Shown here: piece by piece, positions 51,297-60,085 of the stretch
Layout: every line of letters starts with the position of its first letter
Numbering within the stretch: the first letter of the stretch is position 1
DNA from: Klebsiella ornithinolytica NBRC 105727 = ATCC 31898
GTDB taxonomy: Bacteria > Pseudomonadota > Gammaproteobacteria > Enterobacterales > Enterobacteriaceae
Assembly: GCF_001598295.1 (NCBI RefSeq)
Contig: NZ_BCYR01000009.1
Span: 186,001 to 250,000 of the forward strand
Reading direction: 5' to 3'
DNA length: 64,000 bases
Translations under genes and position numbers: made by a program
Notes under the pieces: model-generated
Told to the model about the DNA's origin: nothing
The model's input: the letters and a program-made list of their open reading frames with translations, nothing else
Database searches by the model: none

Positions 51297-52337
51297 ATGC
51301 GTTATCAAAAACTCGGAAATACCGGTCTGTTTGTCTCCCGACTGTGCCTGGGCACCATGACTTTTGGCGGCGAAGGCGGCATGTGGGGAAAAATTGGTCA
51401 GTTGCGCCAGGCTGAGGCCGAACAGCTGGTGGGCAGTGCGCTGGATGCGGGCATTAACTTTATCGACACCGCCGATGTCTATTCTGAAGGCCGTTCGGAA
51501 ATGTTAACCGGTCAGGCGCTAAAAAATCTGAAGGTTCCGCGCGAGAACGTGGTGGTGGCCACCAAAGTCTTTGGCGAAACCGGCACAGCCGGCGTCAACT
51601 CCCGCGGCAGTTCGCGCTTTCACATCATGGGGAGCGTCAAAGAGAGTCTGCGACGGCTGCAGCTCGATCACATCGATCTTTATCAGCTGCACGGTTTCGA
51701 TCCGGCAACGCCCATCGAGGAGACGCTCTATGCGCTGGATAATCTGGTGCAGCAGGGACATGTCCGCTACATCGGTGTGTCAAACTGGGCGGCCTGGCAA
51801 ATCGTGAAAGCGCTGGGGATTTCCGCGCGTCTGGGGCTGTCGCGCTTCGCCTCCCTCCAGGCTTACTACACGATTGCCGGGCGCGATCTCGAACGTGAGC
51901 TGATTCCGATGATGCAGAGTGAAGGGGTCGGTTTGATGGTCTGGAGTCCATTGGCCGGCGGTCTGCTGAGCGGAAAGTACGATCGTGACGGCCAGAGCGC
52001 CGAGGGCGGCCGTCGGCAGGCGTTTGATTTCCCGCCGGTAAATAAAGATCGCGCCTTCGACTGCATCGATGTCATGCGCGTCATCGCGGAGGCTAAAGGT
52101 GTTTCGGTCGCGCAGATTGCCCTCGCCTGGCTGCTGCATCAGTCGGCGGTCAGCAGCGTGATTATCGGCGCCAAACGTCCCGAGCAGCTGGCGGACAACC
52201 TCGCCGCCGTCGATATTCAACTGAGCGAGGTGGAGCTGGCCCAGCTGGATGCGGTCAGCGCACTGCCGCGCGAATACCCCGGCTGGATGCTGGAGCGGCA
52301 GGGTGAATATCGCCGCGATCAGCTCGCACAGCAGTAA
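51297..52337 (+). CDS. Aldo/keto reductase
   Basis: 346 residues, NADPH-dependent (alpha/beta)8 barrel. Catalytic tetrad visible as D and Y in FIDTADVYSEGRSE, K in VVVATKVFG and H in LYQLHGFDP; cofactor loops VSNWAAWQI and IIGAKRPEQLADNL. Substrate not deducible; resembles general aldehyde/sugar reductases (AKR11/12 type). Not present here in E. coli; inserted between ybiR and the GH1 cluster. GATGAGGAGAG gives a strong ribosome-binding site. Confidence 0.92.
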   Translation: MRYQKLGNTGLFVSRLCLGTMTFGGEGGMWGKIGQLRQAEAEQLVGSALDAGINFIDTADVYSEGRSEMLTGQALKNLKVPRENVVVATKVFGETGTAGVNSRGSSRFHIMGSVKESLRRLQLDHIDLYQLHGFDPATPIEETLYALDNLVQQGHVRYIGVSNWAAWQIVKALGISARLGLSRFASLQAYYTIAGRDLERELIPMMQSEGVGLMVWSPLAGGLLSGKYDRDGQSAEGGRRQAFDFPPVNKDRAFDCIDVMRVIAEAKGVSVAQIALAWLLHQSAVSSVIIGAKRPEQLADNLAAVDIQLSEVELAQLDAVSALPREYPGWMLERQGEYRRDQLAQQ

Positions 52338-52354
52338 ATACAGGTCGCTGTCTG

Positions 52355-52387
52355 GCCGGATCGGGGCCCCCGATCCGGCTTTTTTTA
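52355..52387 (+). terminator. Terminator of the aldo/keto reductase gene
   Basis: GCCGGATCGGG and CCCGATCCGGC stem closed by a very short GCC loop and followed by eight T residues. Confidence 0.93.
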
Positions 52388-52445
52388 TTTGCTGCGCTCA
52401 CAAAAAACGATCCTTTGTTTTGCCTGGGCGATGAAGATCGTTTAT

Positions 52446-52457
52446 ATGACTAGTCAT
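52446..52457. promoter_or_regulatory. Palindromic operator 1 upstream of the GH1 gene
   Basis: ATGACTAGTCAT, perfect 12-bp palindrome. Same sequence as the second copy 21 bases downstream; candidate site for the GntR regulator. Confidence 0.8.
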
Positions 52458-52466
52458 GAAATTTAA

Positions 52467-52478
52467 ATGACTAGTCAT
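52467..52478. promoter_or_regulatory. Palindromic operator 2 upstream of the GH1 gene
   Basis: Second perfect ATGACTAGTCAT, centre-to-centre 21 bp from the first (two helical turns), 13 bases before the start codon, where repressor binding would block initiation. Confidence 0.8.
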
Positions 52479-52491
52479 ATAGAGGTGTGAG

Positions 52492-53868
52492 ATGAACAAT
52501 AGACTACCGGCGGACTTTTTGTGGGGTAATTCGGTTTCCAGCATGCAAACGGAAGGGGCCTGGAATGAAGGGGGGAAAGGGATGTCGGTGTACGACATTC
52601 GCGAGCCTGCGGAATTCGCCTCCGACTGGAAAGTCGCCACGGACTCATACCATCGTTACCGGGAAGATTTCGACCTGATGCAGGATCTGGGGATGAACTG
52701 CTATCGCTTCCAGATTGCCTGGAGTCGGGTGTGTCCGCTGGGCGACGGCGAATTTAATGAAGAGGGGATCGCTTTCTACCACCGGTTTATTGATGAACTG
52801 ATCGCCCGCGGTATTGAGCCGATGATCTGCCTGTATCATTTCGATATGCCGCTTTCACTGGCGGAACGCTATAACGGTTTCACCGATCGTCGTGTGATGG
52901 ACGCCTTTATTCGTTACGGCCAGAAGATGATCGCCTGCTACGGCGATAAGGTGAAGTACTGGCTGACCTTCAACGAGCAGAATCTCTACCATATGCCGGA
53001 GGCGTTCCTCATTACGGGCTATCTGCGCGGTGAGAAAACTCTGCGCGAGCTGTACCAGATCCAGCACCACGTGATGATGGCCCATGTTCACCTGACCCAC
53101 TATCTGCATCAGGCGAAACCACACTGCCTGATGGGCGGTATGCTGGCGCACGCGCTGGTCTATCCGGCGACCTGTAAGCCGCGCGATATGCTCTGCGCCC
53201 AGCAGCTTGATGAGTTCTTTAACCAGAACCTGCTCCGCGCATTTGCCGGTGAAGGCTACAGCCCGGAAGTCATGCACTTCGTGGCGCGGGAAGGTTTTAG
53301 CGAGATCTATCGGGAAGAGGATCTGGCGCTGATGGCGACGGTAAAAGTCGACTATCTGGCCTTCAGCTACTATGCCAGCCGGACTCTGGACAGCGATCCC
53401 GTTCCTCCCGGTACGCCGGTGAACAACTATATGCTGTTCGGCGATAAACCGAATAGCTGGCTGAAAGCGACGGAATGGAACTGGCAGATTGACCCGCTCG
53501 GTTTCCGCATGATCATCACGCGCTATTACAACGACTGGCGTTTGCCGGTATTCCCGATTGAAAACGGCATTGGCGTGATTGAGTCATGGGATGGTGAGAC
53601 GCCGGTGGCCGATGATTACCGTATTGCCTATCATCGCGATCATATCAACGCCATGAAAGAGGCGATATTTGAAGATGGCGCGCAGGTGATAGGCTACCTC
53701 GGCTGGGGACTGATTGATATCCTCAGCTCTCAGGGCGATATGCGCAAGCGCTACGGCGTGGTGTATGTGAATCGCGAAAACCACGATCTGAAAGACCTTA
53801 AGCGCGTGCCGAAGAAAAGCTACGCCTGGTTAAAGCAGGCTATCCGCAGCAATGGTGCAGAGATGTAG
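52492..53868 (+). CDS. GH1 6-phospho-beta-glucosidase
   Basis: 458 residues, cytosolic glycoside hydrolase family 1. N-terminal FLWGNSVSSMQTEGAWNEGG, acid/base glutamate in LTFNEQNLY, nucleophile in FPIENGIGV, and the S-x5-K-x-Y phosphate-binding signature in SQGDMRKRYGVVYV that marks the 6-phospho branch. It would hydrolyse PTS-imported phosphorylated beta-glucosides, but no PTS permease is in the window. Flanked by twin operators and its GntR regulator. Confidence 0.93.
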   Translation: MNNRLPADFLWGNSVSSMQTEGAWNEGGKGMSVYDIREPAEFASDWKVATDSYHRYREDFDLMQDLGMNCYRFQIAWSRVCPLGDGEFNEEGIAFYHRFIDELIARGIEPMICLYHFDMPLSLAERYNGFTDRRVMDAFIRYGQKMIACYGDKVKYWLTFNEQNLYHMPEAFLITGYLRGEKTLRELYQIQHHVMMAHVHLTHYLHQAKPHCLMGGMLAHALVYPATCKPRDMLCAQQLDEFFNQNLLRAFAGEGYSPEVMHFVAREGFSEIYREEDLALMATVKVDYLAFSYYASRTLDSDPVPPGTPVNNYMLFGDKPNSWLKATEWNWQIDPLGFRMIITRYYNDWRLPVFPIENGIGVIESWDGETPVADDYRIAYHRDHINAMKEAIFEDGAQVIGYLGWGLIDILSSQGDMRKRYGVVYVNRENHDLKDLKRVPKKSYAWLKQAIRSNGAEM

Positions 53869-53964
53869 CGGGGCGAGCGGCGGGCGTTTGGTGTATTCTT
53901 AGGCCCGCCAGCACTGGTGCAGCAGAGTATATCCAGAGACAATCATCATAAAAAAGGACGGGGA

Positions 53965-54681
53965 ATGACGGCGAAGTATCTTTCGATCGCGCGGGAAATA
54001 AAAAAACGGATTATCAGCCAGCAGTACCCCGCCAGCGTCCCGTTACCCGACCAGTTTGCGCTGGCGGCGGAATTTAACACCAGCAGGATGACCATCCAGC
54101 AGGCGATGCGCCAGCTTATTGTCGAGGGCCTTATTTATACCCGCAAAGGGCAGGGCACCTTCGTGCGGAAAAACTTTCTGCAGCTCTCGCAGTGGGAACT
54201 GCCGGGTAGCGATTACTTCGGCGCCACCAAAACCTGGGAGCATCTCGGGGAAGTGGCCAGCCAGGTGATCCGCTTTGAACTGCGCTTTGCCACGGAAAAA
54301 GAGCAAACCTCGCTGCTTATCGACGCCGATGCCCCAGTCTATGATTTTGTCCGCCTGCGGGTGCTCAACGGCGAACCGGTCTCGCTGGATATGACGGTGA
54401 TGCCCGTGGCGCTGGTGCCGGGGCTAAATAAAACGCATCTGGAAAGCTCGGTGTTTCGCTACGTGCAGGAGACGCTGGGACTGAAGCTAATGGGCTCGTA
54501 TCGCGTGGTGCGGGCGATGAAGCCGGATGCCCTGGACCAGCTGCACCTGAACTGCGGCGAGAGCGACCCGGTACTGGAAGTTGAGCAGGTTATCTATCTG
54601 GAAGACGGGACGCCGCTGGAGTATGCCCGCTGCCACTATCGCTACGATCATGGCGGCATTATCCTGGTCAATAACGGATAA
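53965..54681 (+). CDS. GntR-family (HutC/UTRA) regulator of the GH1 gene
   Basis: 238 residues from MTAKYLSIA, with AAGGACGGGG upstream. N-terminal winged helix (FNTSRMTIQQAMRQLIVEG, RKGQGTFV) and C-terminal UTRA effector domain (PVYDFVRLRVLNGEPVSLD, EQVIYLEDGTPLEYARCHY), as in BglR/PhnF-type sugar-phosphate sensors. Likely represses the upstream GH1 gene through the ATGACTAGTCAT sites, released by a phosphorylated glucoside. Confidence 0.92.
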   Translation: MTAKYLSIAREIKKRIISQQYPASVPLPDQFALAAEFNTSRMTIQQAMRQLIVEGLIYTRKGQGTFVRKNFLQLSQWELPGSDYFGATKTWEHLGEVASQVIRFELRFATEKEQTSLLIDADAPVYDFVRLRVLNGEPVSLDMTVMPVALVPGLNKTHLESSVFRYVQETLGLKLMGSYRVVRAMKPDALDQLHLNCGESDPVLEVEQVIYLEDGTPLEYARCHYRYDHGGIILVNNG

Positions 54682-54900
54682 AAAAGGCGGGCACCGGGCC
54701 TAATGGCGATCGTTCAGGGGGCGGTTGACCGATCCGCCAGAGGTGTAAGAATCCGTCATCTCACAGAGATTGCCGTTTCGATTCGGCTTCAACATATCTG
54801 TAGGCGTTCCTGCCCCGTAGGTCGCTGTTAAGCCGGGGATTTAGTTTTTACGGTGGTGCAAACCACCGTTTACCGGCATCGCCCTGGCCGGCGATAAACC
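54682..54900. other. Intergenic region after the GntR gene
   Basis: No gene. Contains two adjacent stem-loops (ACGGTGGT-GCAA-ACCACCGT at 54851-54870 and ATCGCC...GGCGAT nearby), probably 3' structures. Confidence 0.45.
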
Positions 54901-54932
54901 AAAAAAAAGCGGGTCACCTTTCAGTGACCCGC
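54901..54932 (-). terminator. Terminator of ldtB
   Basis: Minus strand GCGGGTCAC-TGAAAG-GTGACCCGC followed by a T-run of about nine. Confidence 0.92.
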
Positions 54933-54976
54933 ATTAGGCGCAAGGCCTGCTTTTTTTATGTCGTTACGTCAGAAGA

Positions 54977-55900
54977 TTAGTTCAGACGAACCGGCATACC
55001 GGAACGGTTCTGGACAGCCTGCTCGACCACGGTCTGATCGACATCGGACTGACTGGTGACCGCCTGGACTTCTTTGGTCAGCGTAATCGGTACGATTTCA
55101 CCGCCCTGGAACTGCGCTTCGGTGGTGGAGAGCGGGTTATGTACTTCGACATAACGGCTGCCGTCCGGCTCGGTAGTGGCTTTCACCGGCTCATCGATAA
55201 ACTCGACGCGGGTACCAACCGGCACATTCTCAAACAGGAATTTGATGTCTTCGTTACGCAGACGGACGCAGCCGTGGCTGACGCGCAGCCCGATACCGAA
55301 GTTAGCGTTGGTGCCGTGGATCGCATACAGACGACCAATGTACAGCGCATACAGCCCCATCGGATTGTCAGGACCCGCCGGTACGACGGCCGGCAGCGGG
55401 TTACCCGCCGCGATGTATTCCGCGTGCATCTTCGCCGTCGGCGTCCAGGTTGGACCCGCTTTCTTACGTTCTACCTTGGTGACCCATTTGATCGGCGTAT
55501 CTTTGCCCAGCTGGCCGATACCAATTGGCAGCACGATAACGGTGTTGGTGCCTTTCGGGTAGTAGTAAAGACGCATTTCCGCGCTGTTGATAACGATACC
55601 TTCATGCACGGTGTCCGGCAGAATCAGCTGCTGCGGGATATTCAGCACGGTGCCGCTCTTCGGCAGATAGGTATCCACGCCCGGGTTGGCTTCCAGCATG
55701 TTGGACAATCCCATCTGGTATTTAGCTGCGAAATATTCCAGCGGTTGCTTGTTGTTATCAGGAACCGTAATCACCTGGTTCTGACCAATCAGTCGGCTAC
55801 CGTCGGTCGGCAGCGGATAAGTGACAGCGGATGCAGTGTTGCAAAAGCCGACGAGGGCGAAGGCTGCCGCTAAGAGTGTCGATATTTTCATATTCTTCAT
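54977..55900 (-). CDS. ldtB: L,D-transpeptidase LdtB (YbiS)
   Basis: 307 residues from MKNMKISTL (E. coli 306); the 38 codons above it are not conserved. Signal peptide to ASA|VTYPLP, LysM-like segment, then YkuD catalytic domain with [10 protein letters not shown] and SHGCVRL containing the nucleophilic cysteine. Attaches Braun lipoprotein to peptidoglycan in the periplasm. Confidence 0.97.
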   Translation of the reverse strand: MKNMKISTLLAAAFALVGFCNTASAVTYPLPTDGSRLIGQNQVITVPDNNKQPLEYFAAKYQMGLSNMLEANPGVDTYLPKSGTVLNIPQQLILPDTVHEGIVINSAEMRLYYYPKGTNTVIVLPIGIGQLGKDTPIKWVTKVERKKAGPTWTPTAKMHAEYIAAGNPLPAVVPAGPDNPMGLYALYIGRLYAIHGTNANFGIGLRVSHGCVRLRNEDIKFLFENVPVGTRVEFIDEPVKATTEPDGSRYVEVHNPLSTTEAQFQGGEIVPITLTKEVQAVTSQSDVDQTVVEQAVQNRSGMPVRLN

Positions 55901-56091
55901 GTCGTGTGCAGTGGCAAAGCCACAAAGGCCTTTGTCAGATGATTCAGCTAATAGATGGGAGCGCATTATATGTGCATTCCATCCAACAGGGAAATCAGAT
56001 GTGTACGAAATCACACTTTTTTGCCAGTTGTTTCAAGTGTAGTTCGCCGTTTTTCATTTCTGCGGCAAATCGTGGCAGGAAAAAACGGCAT

Positions 56092-56874
56092 TTACCCCTC
56101 GAGAAAGCGTGAGCGCAGCGCTTCGCGCGCGTCGGGCGTCAGCTGATATTCCTGTTCCAGCCATGCATCCACGCTGGCATAGCGCTCGTGAATTGCCGAT
56201 AGCGCCGCCGCGAGGTACGACTCATGTACCGTCAGGATTTCTGCCAGATTCTGCCGTCCGCGGGAGCTCAGTTGATCGCCGAGCAGGCCGAGGAGTCCGG
56301 TTTCGACCTGGTTCAGCGTACCGTGGGTGAGGAGATACTCCTCCATCACCGTCGGCGTGTCGCAGCCAAGGGCGAACAGCGTCAGCGCGCAGCCCACGCC
56401 GGTACGATCTTTACCCACCGCACAGTGCTGCAACAGCGCACCGTCAGCTGGCTGCATCAGCCAGCCGGCAAGCTGGCGATAAGCGGTGTTATTAAAGGGC
56501 AGCTGACGATAAAGCTGCAGCATAAATTTCTCGCCGCTCATGGCATTGAGCGTCGCGGCGTTAAGTTCCGTGACTTTGGCATCGACGCCTGGCGTCAGAG
56601 GATTGGCGGGCGCATTGAGATAACGCATCCGTCCATTCAACCTGTCGGGGCTGCGCTGGACCTCGTGCGGATCGCGGTAATCAATGACCCGGGTCACCGG
56701 CAGATTGTCCAGATGGCTCAGATCCTCGTCGGTCATCCGATGTAACGCGCCGGAGCGCAGGAGTTTCCCCTCGCGTATGCGGCGGCCGTCGGCGGTATGC
56801 AGGCCGCCGAGGTCACGAAAGTTGATGCCGCCCTGAAGCGATAAGAATGCCGGATGGCGGGAGTATGTGGTCAT
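56092..56874 (-). CDS. Tyrosine/dual-specificity protein phosphatase
   Basis: 260 residues, Y_phosphatase3 type. N-terminal INFRDLGG and LLRSGALHRMTDED, general-acid region VIDYRDPHEV, and P-loop HCAVGKDRTG with the catalytic cysteine. Related bacterial enzymes also hydrolyse phosphoinositides. Not beside ldtB in E. coli. It is the last GC-rich gene before the AT-rich island. Confidence 0.9.
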   Translation of the reverse strand: MTTYSRHPAFLSLQGGINFRDLGGLHTADGRRIREGKLLRSGALHRMTDEDLSHLDNLPVTRVIDYRDPHEVQRSPDRLNGRMRYLNAPANPLTPGVDAKVTELNAATLNAMSGEKFMLQLYRQLPFNNTAYRQLAGWLMQPADGALLQHCAVGKDRTGVGCALTLFALGCDTPTVMEEYLLTHGTLNQVETGLLGLLGDQLSSRGRQNLAEILTVHESYLAAALSAIHERYASVDAWLEQEYQLTPDAREALRSRFLEG

Positions 56875-57116
56875 AGGTTCCTTCCAGATTAAGGGAAAAA
56901 ATCATGTATCGGTTAAATGAATCGCGCAATATGAGAGAGACCGTACCACAGGCGCTGCCTGCGATTTTATTGCAAACCGTGAAAAGTGATGGCTTTGCTG
57001 GCATAATGCCCGATGTATCACACTTCTCATTCTCTTTTTTCAGGATAACCCCGTGCTAGTATCCAGCAACGTCACAATATAGTTTCAAAGTGAATAACAA
57101 TATATTTATTCACTTT
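56875..57116. other. Intergenic region before the island
   Basis: No supported gene; composition turns AT-rich near 57075. Holds the upstream region of the phosphatase gene. Confidence 0.5.
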
Positions 57117-57298
57117 GATACCCGTCATACTTCAAGTTGCAGATGCGTTCGCCCCAGTCATATAGTTATCTATGCTCTTGGGGATTCACGAGTTCGCCGA
57201 TTTACTCGGCCTGATGCCTCGCCACTTACGGGGCTAGCGCACGCGCTGTTCAAAACGGTTAACCGTTTTGTCCTGCAACTCTGAATTATTTTGGGTAG
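57117..57298. repeat. Full-length dispersed enterobacterial repeat at the island edge
   Basis: Begins GATACCCGTCATACTTCAAG TT and ends CTGCAACTCTGAATTATTTT then GGGTAGAT, which are imperfect inverted ends. Inside are CATATAGTTATCTATGCTC followed by TTGGGGATTCACGAGTTCG, the core also seen at 22.3 kb, and a perfect 20-bp palindrome CAAAACGGTTAACCGTTTTG at 57251-57270. Confidence 0.75.
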
Positions 57299-57579
57299 AT
57301 ATTGTGTTGTGGGTTGTCTTATCAATAAATGTTATAGAAAGGTTCATTTTTATATGATTTTCGGGTGGATTTAATCTTCGGCGATAGAATAAACCAGAAA
57401 GTAAAACATCTAAGAAAAGGTACTAAATAAAGCAAGTATTTTTTATTGTTGCATATAACTCCGAAAAAACAACACAAATAACTCTTAGAATATTAATAAA
57501 AATGTGTTTTACATTGAGCGCTTGAGTTGTTGAAGGAATGGGTGTATTATATTTAAAATCTCACAAAAGGATTTTTGAT
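57299..57579. other. AT-rich leader of the island
   Basis: No gene seen; strongly AT-rich DNA before the restriction gene, marking the change from backbone to acquired DNA. Confidence 0.5.
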
Positions 57580-58479
57580 ATGACTTTTAATTCATATAGT
57601 TATTTTGCAACAATTCAAAATCGATTAGATGTTGTTACCGCCATTCCAAACTCCAGAACATTTCCTGAATTTCTTCCTCAGAGAGTTAATAATTACACCC
57701 CAATGATTGAGTTGTTTCGAGAAATAGTAATGACTTCTCGAAGTAGCTATGATGTATTATTTAAAATACGTAACCCGGGTGGTTTTTCTGCTAATGTTCG
57801 TATGTCTTTATTAAAAATTTTCAGAAGATGTGTATGTACTGTATTAGATACAGAAGCGACAAAAAAAATCACTAAAATTCCCACTAGTGATTTATATAAT
57901 GCATTTGGTGATTTATTCAAAGATATCGCCACGTTACAAGCACAATTTGCAGACATCACAAATGAACAAATATCTTCATTAGCATCCTTGCTGGGTGAAT
58001 ATGATGACCGTGGTCAACAAGGGTATGTTCTCACAGATTTATTTTTTGACTGGTTTGAAGAAAAATTAGGCTCATACTTCTCAATAACTGGCCCACGAGG
58101 GGCTGGACGGGATATTGAACTAAACACTATTTATCCTCAGTTTATTGGTTCCTGTCCTTGTGATTTCATAATCAAGGATTTACTTTCTAATCAAGTAAGA
58201 GCTATTGGCTTTGCCCGTTATGATAGCACGCGAGGAGGATCACAATCTGATGACAGAACAGGAGGGAATAATGATAAAGTCAATAAAGCAATGCAGTTTA
58301 GTCGCCAATCAGGGGAAAATTTTAAAATAATATTTCTCTCCGATGGGCCTGGATTGACTCATAATGATACTTGGTATGAAACATGCTATTTGGATGGGCA
58401 ATGGGATGGTAATGTTAGAGTGACAACTTTAAAAACAGCAGATATTAGAATAACTCAAAACTGGTTGCTAACTCAGTAA
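57580..58479 (+). CDS. Putative type II restriction endonuclease
   Basis: 299 residues, starting at ATG 57580 because AAAAGGA is correctly spaced there; an ATG at 57538 touches its AAGGA. AT-rich gene. The C-terminal third holds RDIEL (178-182), CPCDFIIKD (192-200), then AIGFARYDSTRGGSQSDD (208-225) and RTGGNNDKV, a charged block of the kind seen in type II restriction enzymes, plausibly a diverged PD-(D/E)xK core; I cannot name the family. The main argument is context: a DNA methyltransferase gene converges on it from the other strand. Recognition site unknown. Confidence 0.65.
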   Translation: MTFNSYSYFATIQNRLDVVTAIPNSRTFPEFLPQRVNNYTPMIELFREIVMTSRSSYDVLFKIRNPGGFSANVRMSLLKIFRRCVCTVLDTEATKKITKIPTSDLYNAFGDLFKDIATLQAQFADITNEQISSLASLLGEYDDRGQQGYVLTDLFFDWFEEKLGSYFSITGPRGAGRDIELNTIYPQFIGSCPCDFIIKDLLSNQVRAIGFARYDSTRGGSQSDDRTGGNNDKVNKAMQFSRQSGENFKIIFLSDGPGLTHNDTWYETCYLDGQWDGNVRVTTLKTADIRITQNWLLTQ

Positions 58480-58501
58480 TAAATTTAGATATGATAATAT
58501 T

Positions 58502-58536
58502 GATATGAAGACAATGTTTGTCTTCATATCTTTATT
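58502..58536. terminator. Bidirectional terminator between the R and M genes
   Basis: GATATGAAGACA and TGTCTTCATATC form a perfect 12-bp stem with a five-base loop followed by TTTATTTT on the plus strand; the upstream side is also AT-rich. Confidence 0.85.
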
Positions 58537-58561
58537 TTGTAAGTGATGAATTTACTAATTA

Positions 58562-59878
58562 TTAAATAATTTCATTAACTAGTAATTCTACTTCATTAGT
58601 ATGTTTGCGATAAACATCATCATCGATAATGAAATTAAATTCTTGAACAGATAGTTTAAGTTGTTTGCTTTTCTCTGCAAAATTTGAATTCACAAAATCC
58701 CCCATAGGCTCTAATCCATATTTTAATCTTCGTATCGAAGTTATTATTGCCTGAAATGATTGATCTATTCCTAACCATTTTCTGTCTAATTCTTGAGCTG
58801 CATGCAATGTTGTACCAGAGCCACAAAATGGGTCTAATACAAGATCGCCGACATTAGTACTTGCTGTAATAATGTTTTTCAACATATCAAAATTTTTTTC
58901 AGTTGGATAACCGGTAATCTTGATACTTTGATGATGGGCGTCTCTAAATTTGTCCCAATAATCTGTCAAAGGTAATTTCTTGTCTTGAGCAAGATAAACC
59001 TTACGTCTAGGATTTCCTGTTTTAGACCAATGAATTTCTCCCTTACTATCTAATTCTTCTAATTTCTCTGGAGACATCTGCCAATGCTTTCCTGGCGGTG
59101 GATTCATCCCTCTCCATGGTTTCCCTGTTTCGCCATTACGCGTGCCAGGAGCATGAATAGGAACTAGTTTAAAAAGACCTTTTTCATCTCTTTTATTATA
59201 TTCTTTTGAAATCCAATCTAATTCCGCAGGAATCCCTGGATTTACAAATGTCATTTTTTTAGATTTACTATAAAATAAAATATAGTCATTAATATTAGGA
59301 TACTGGTTCTTCGTGTAGTTTTTTGAACTACATTTTTTTCTAATAATCAAGTTCCTGAAGTTTTCTTCTCCAAATACCTCATCCATAATAACTTTTAGGT
59401 GGAAAAGCATTTGGTGGCCAATGTGGATATAAATGCTTCCATCACTAGTAAGCAACTCACGCATAAATATCAATCGTCTACGAATAAATTCAAGCCAAGG
59501 AGCAGTTCCCATTACATCTCGGTAAGCATGTTTGAGATCTCGTGATTGAAAATCCATACCAGTGCCATAAGGAGGATCTAGGTAAATCAACTTGACTTTT
59601 GAAGCATAATTTTCTATCAGCTTTTTTAAACCAAAATAGTTATCTGCTAAAATTAAACTATCAGTAGGTATTGAATCTATATCTACTTTCCTTTTTTTTT
59701 CAAAGGATATATATTTCTGTACTACAGGTTTTAATAGCTCTTCTTTAGAGATTTTATTGGGATAAACAAACAAAACTTTTTGTTCATTTTCTGGCAAAGC
59801 GAATGGCTCACTTTTAGCTGAGTCTGCCAACAATGAATCGATTGATAATTGTTCTGATTTATTAATACCAGTAGCCAT
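58562..59878 (-). CDS. Beta-class DNA methyltransferase of the restriction-modification pair
   Basis: 438 residues from ATG 59878 (MATGINKSEQ); a TTG ten codons upstream is the alternative, and both ribosome-binding sites are weak. Catalytic DPPYGTG at 101-107 precedes the SAM motif DPFCGSGTT at 349-357, the circular order of beta-class amino-methyltransferases; DPPY favours N6-adenine. The 200-residue middle, with KPWRGMNPPPGKHWQMS, would be the target-recognition part. Protects host DNA from the convergent nuclease. Length and layout also resemble small type III Mod proteins, but no Res helicase is present. Confidence 0.88.
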   Translation of the reverse strand: MATGINKSEQLSIDSLLADSAKSEPFALPENEQKVLFVYPNKISKEELLKPVVQKYISFEKKRKVDIDSIPTDSLILADNYFGLKKLIENYASKVKLIYLDPPYGTGMDFQSRDLKHAYRDVMGTAPWLEFIRRRLIFMRELLTSDGSIYIHIGHQMLFHLKVIMDEVFGEENFRNLIIRKKCSSKNYTKNQYPNINDYILFYSKSKKMTFVNPGIPAELDWISKEYNKRDEKGLFKLVPIHAPGTRNGETGKPWRGMNPPPGKHWQMSPEKLEELDSKGEIHWSKTGNPRRKVYLAQDKKLPLTDYWDKFRDAHHQSIKITGYPTEKNFDMLKNIITASTNVGDLVLDPFCGSGTTLHAAQELDRKWLGIDQSFQAIITSIRRLKYGLEPMGDFVNSNFAEKSKQLKLSVQEFNFIIDDDVYRKHTNEVELLVNEII

Positions 59879-59956
59879 AATTAATAATCCGCATAAATAA
59901 AAATTCAAAGTTATTATATCTCGAAACTGTTTTTTTGTACAGTGGAATGATCTCTG

Positions 59957-60024
59957 GATTTTACATCTGAATAAATTGTAATGTAAATCGATGATTTTAC
60001 ATGAAAGCCATGAGTAATACTCAT
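59957..60024. repeat. Short repeats upstream of the serine recombinase (possible res/operator)
   Basis: Direct repeat GATTTTACAT at 59957-59966 and 59993-60002, an opposed ATGTAAATC at 59981-59989, and a palindrome ATGAGT-AAT-ACTCAT at 60010-60024, all within 130 bases of the recombinase start. Confidence 0.5.
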
Positions 60025-60085
60025 AAAAGTAATATGTACATATTAGTTGTGACTGATTATAATATCTAGATTTGGGAGAGATTAT

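Noticed and set aside
57090-57284. Open frame of 64 codons before the restriction gene
   Set aside because: It lies within a dispersed palindromic repeat, has no ribosome-binding site and no recognisable protein signature.
57000-57300. tRNA or tmRNA as island attachment site
   Set aside because: No cloverleaf or T-loop GTTCRANYC pattern could be recognised here or elsewhere in the window.
57538-57579. Upstream ATG of the restriction gene
   Set aside because: AAGGA touches this ATG with no spacing, whereas the ATG at 57580 has AAGGA at normal distance.
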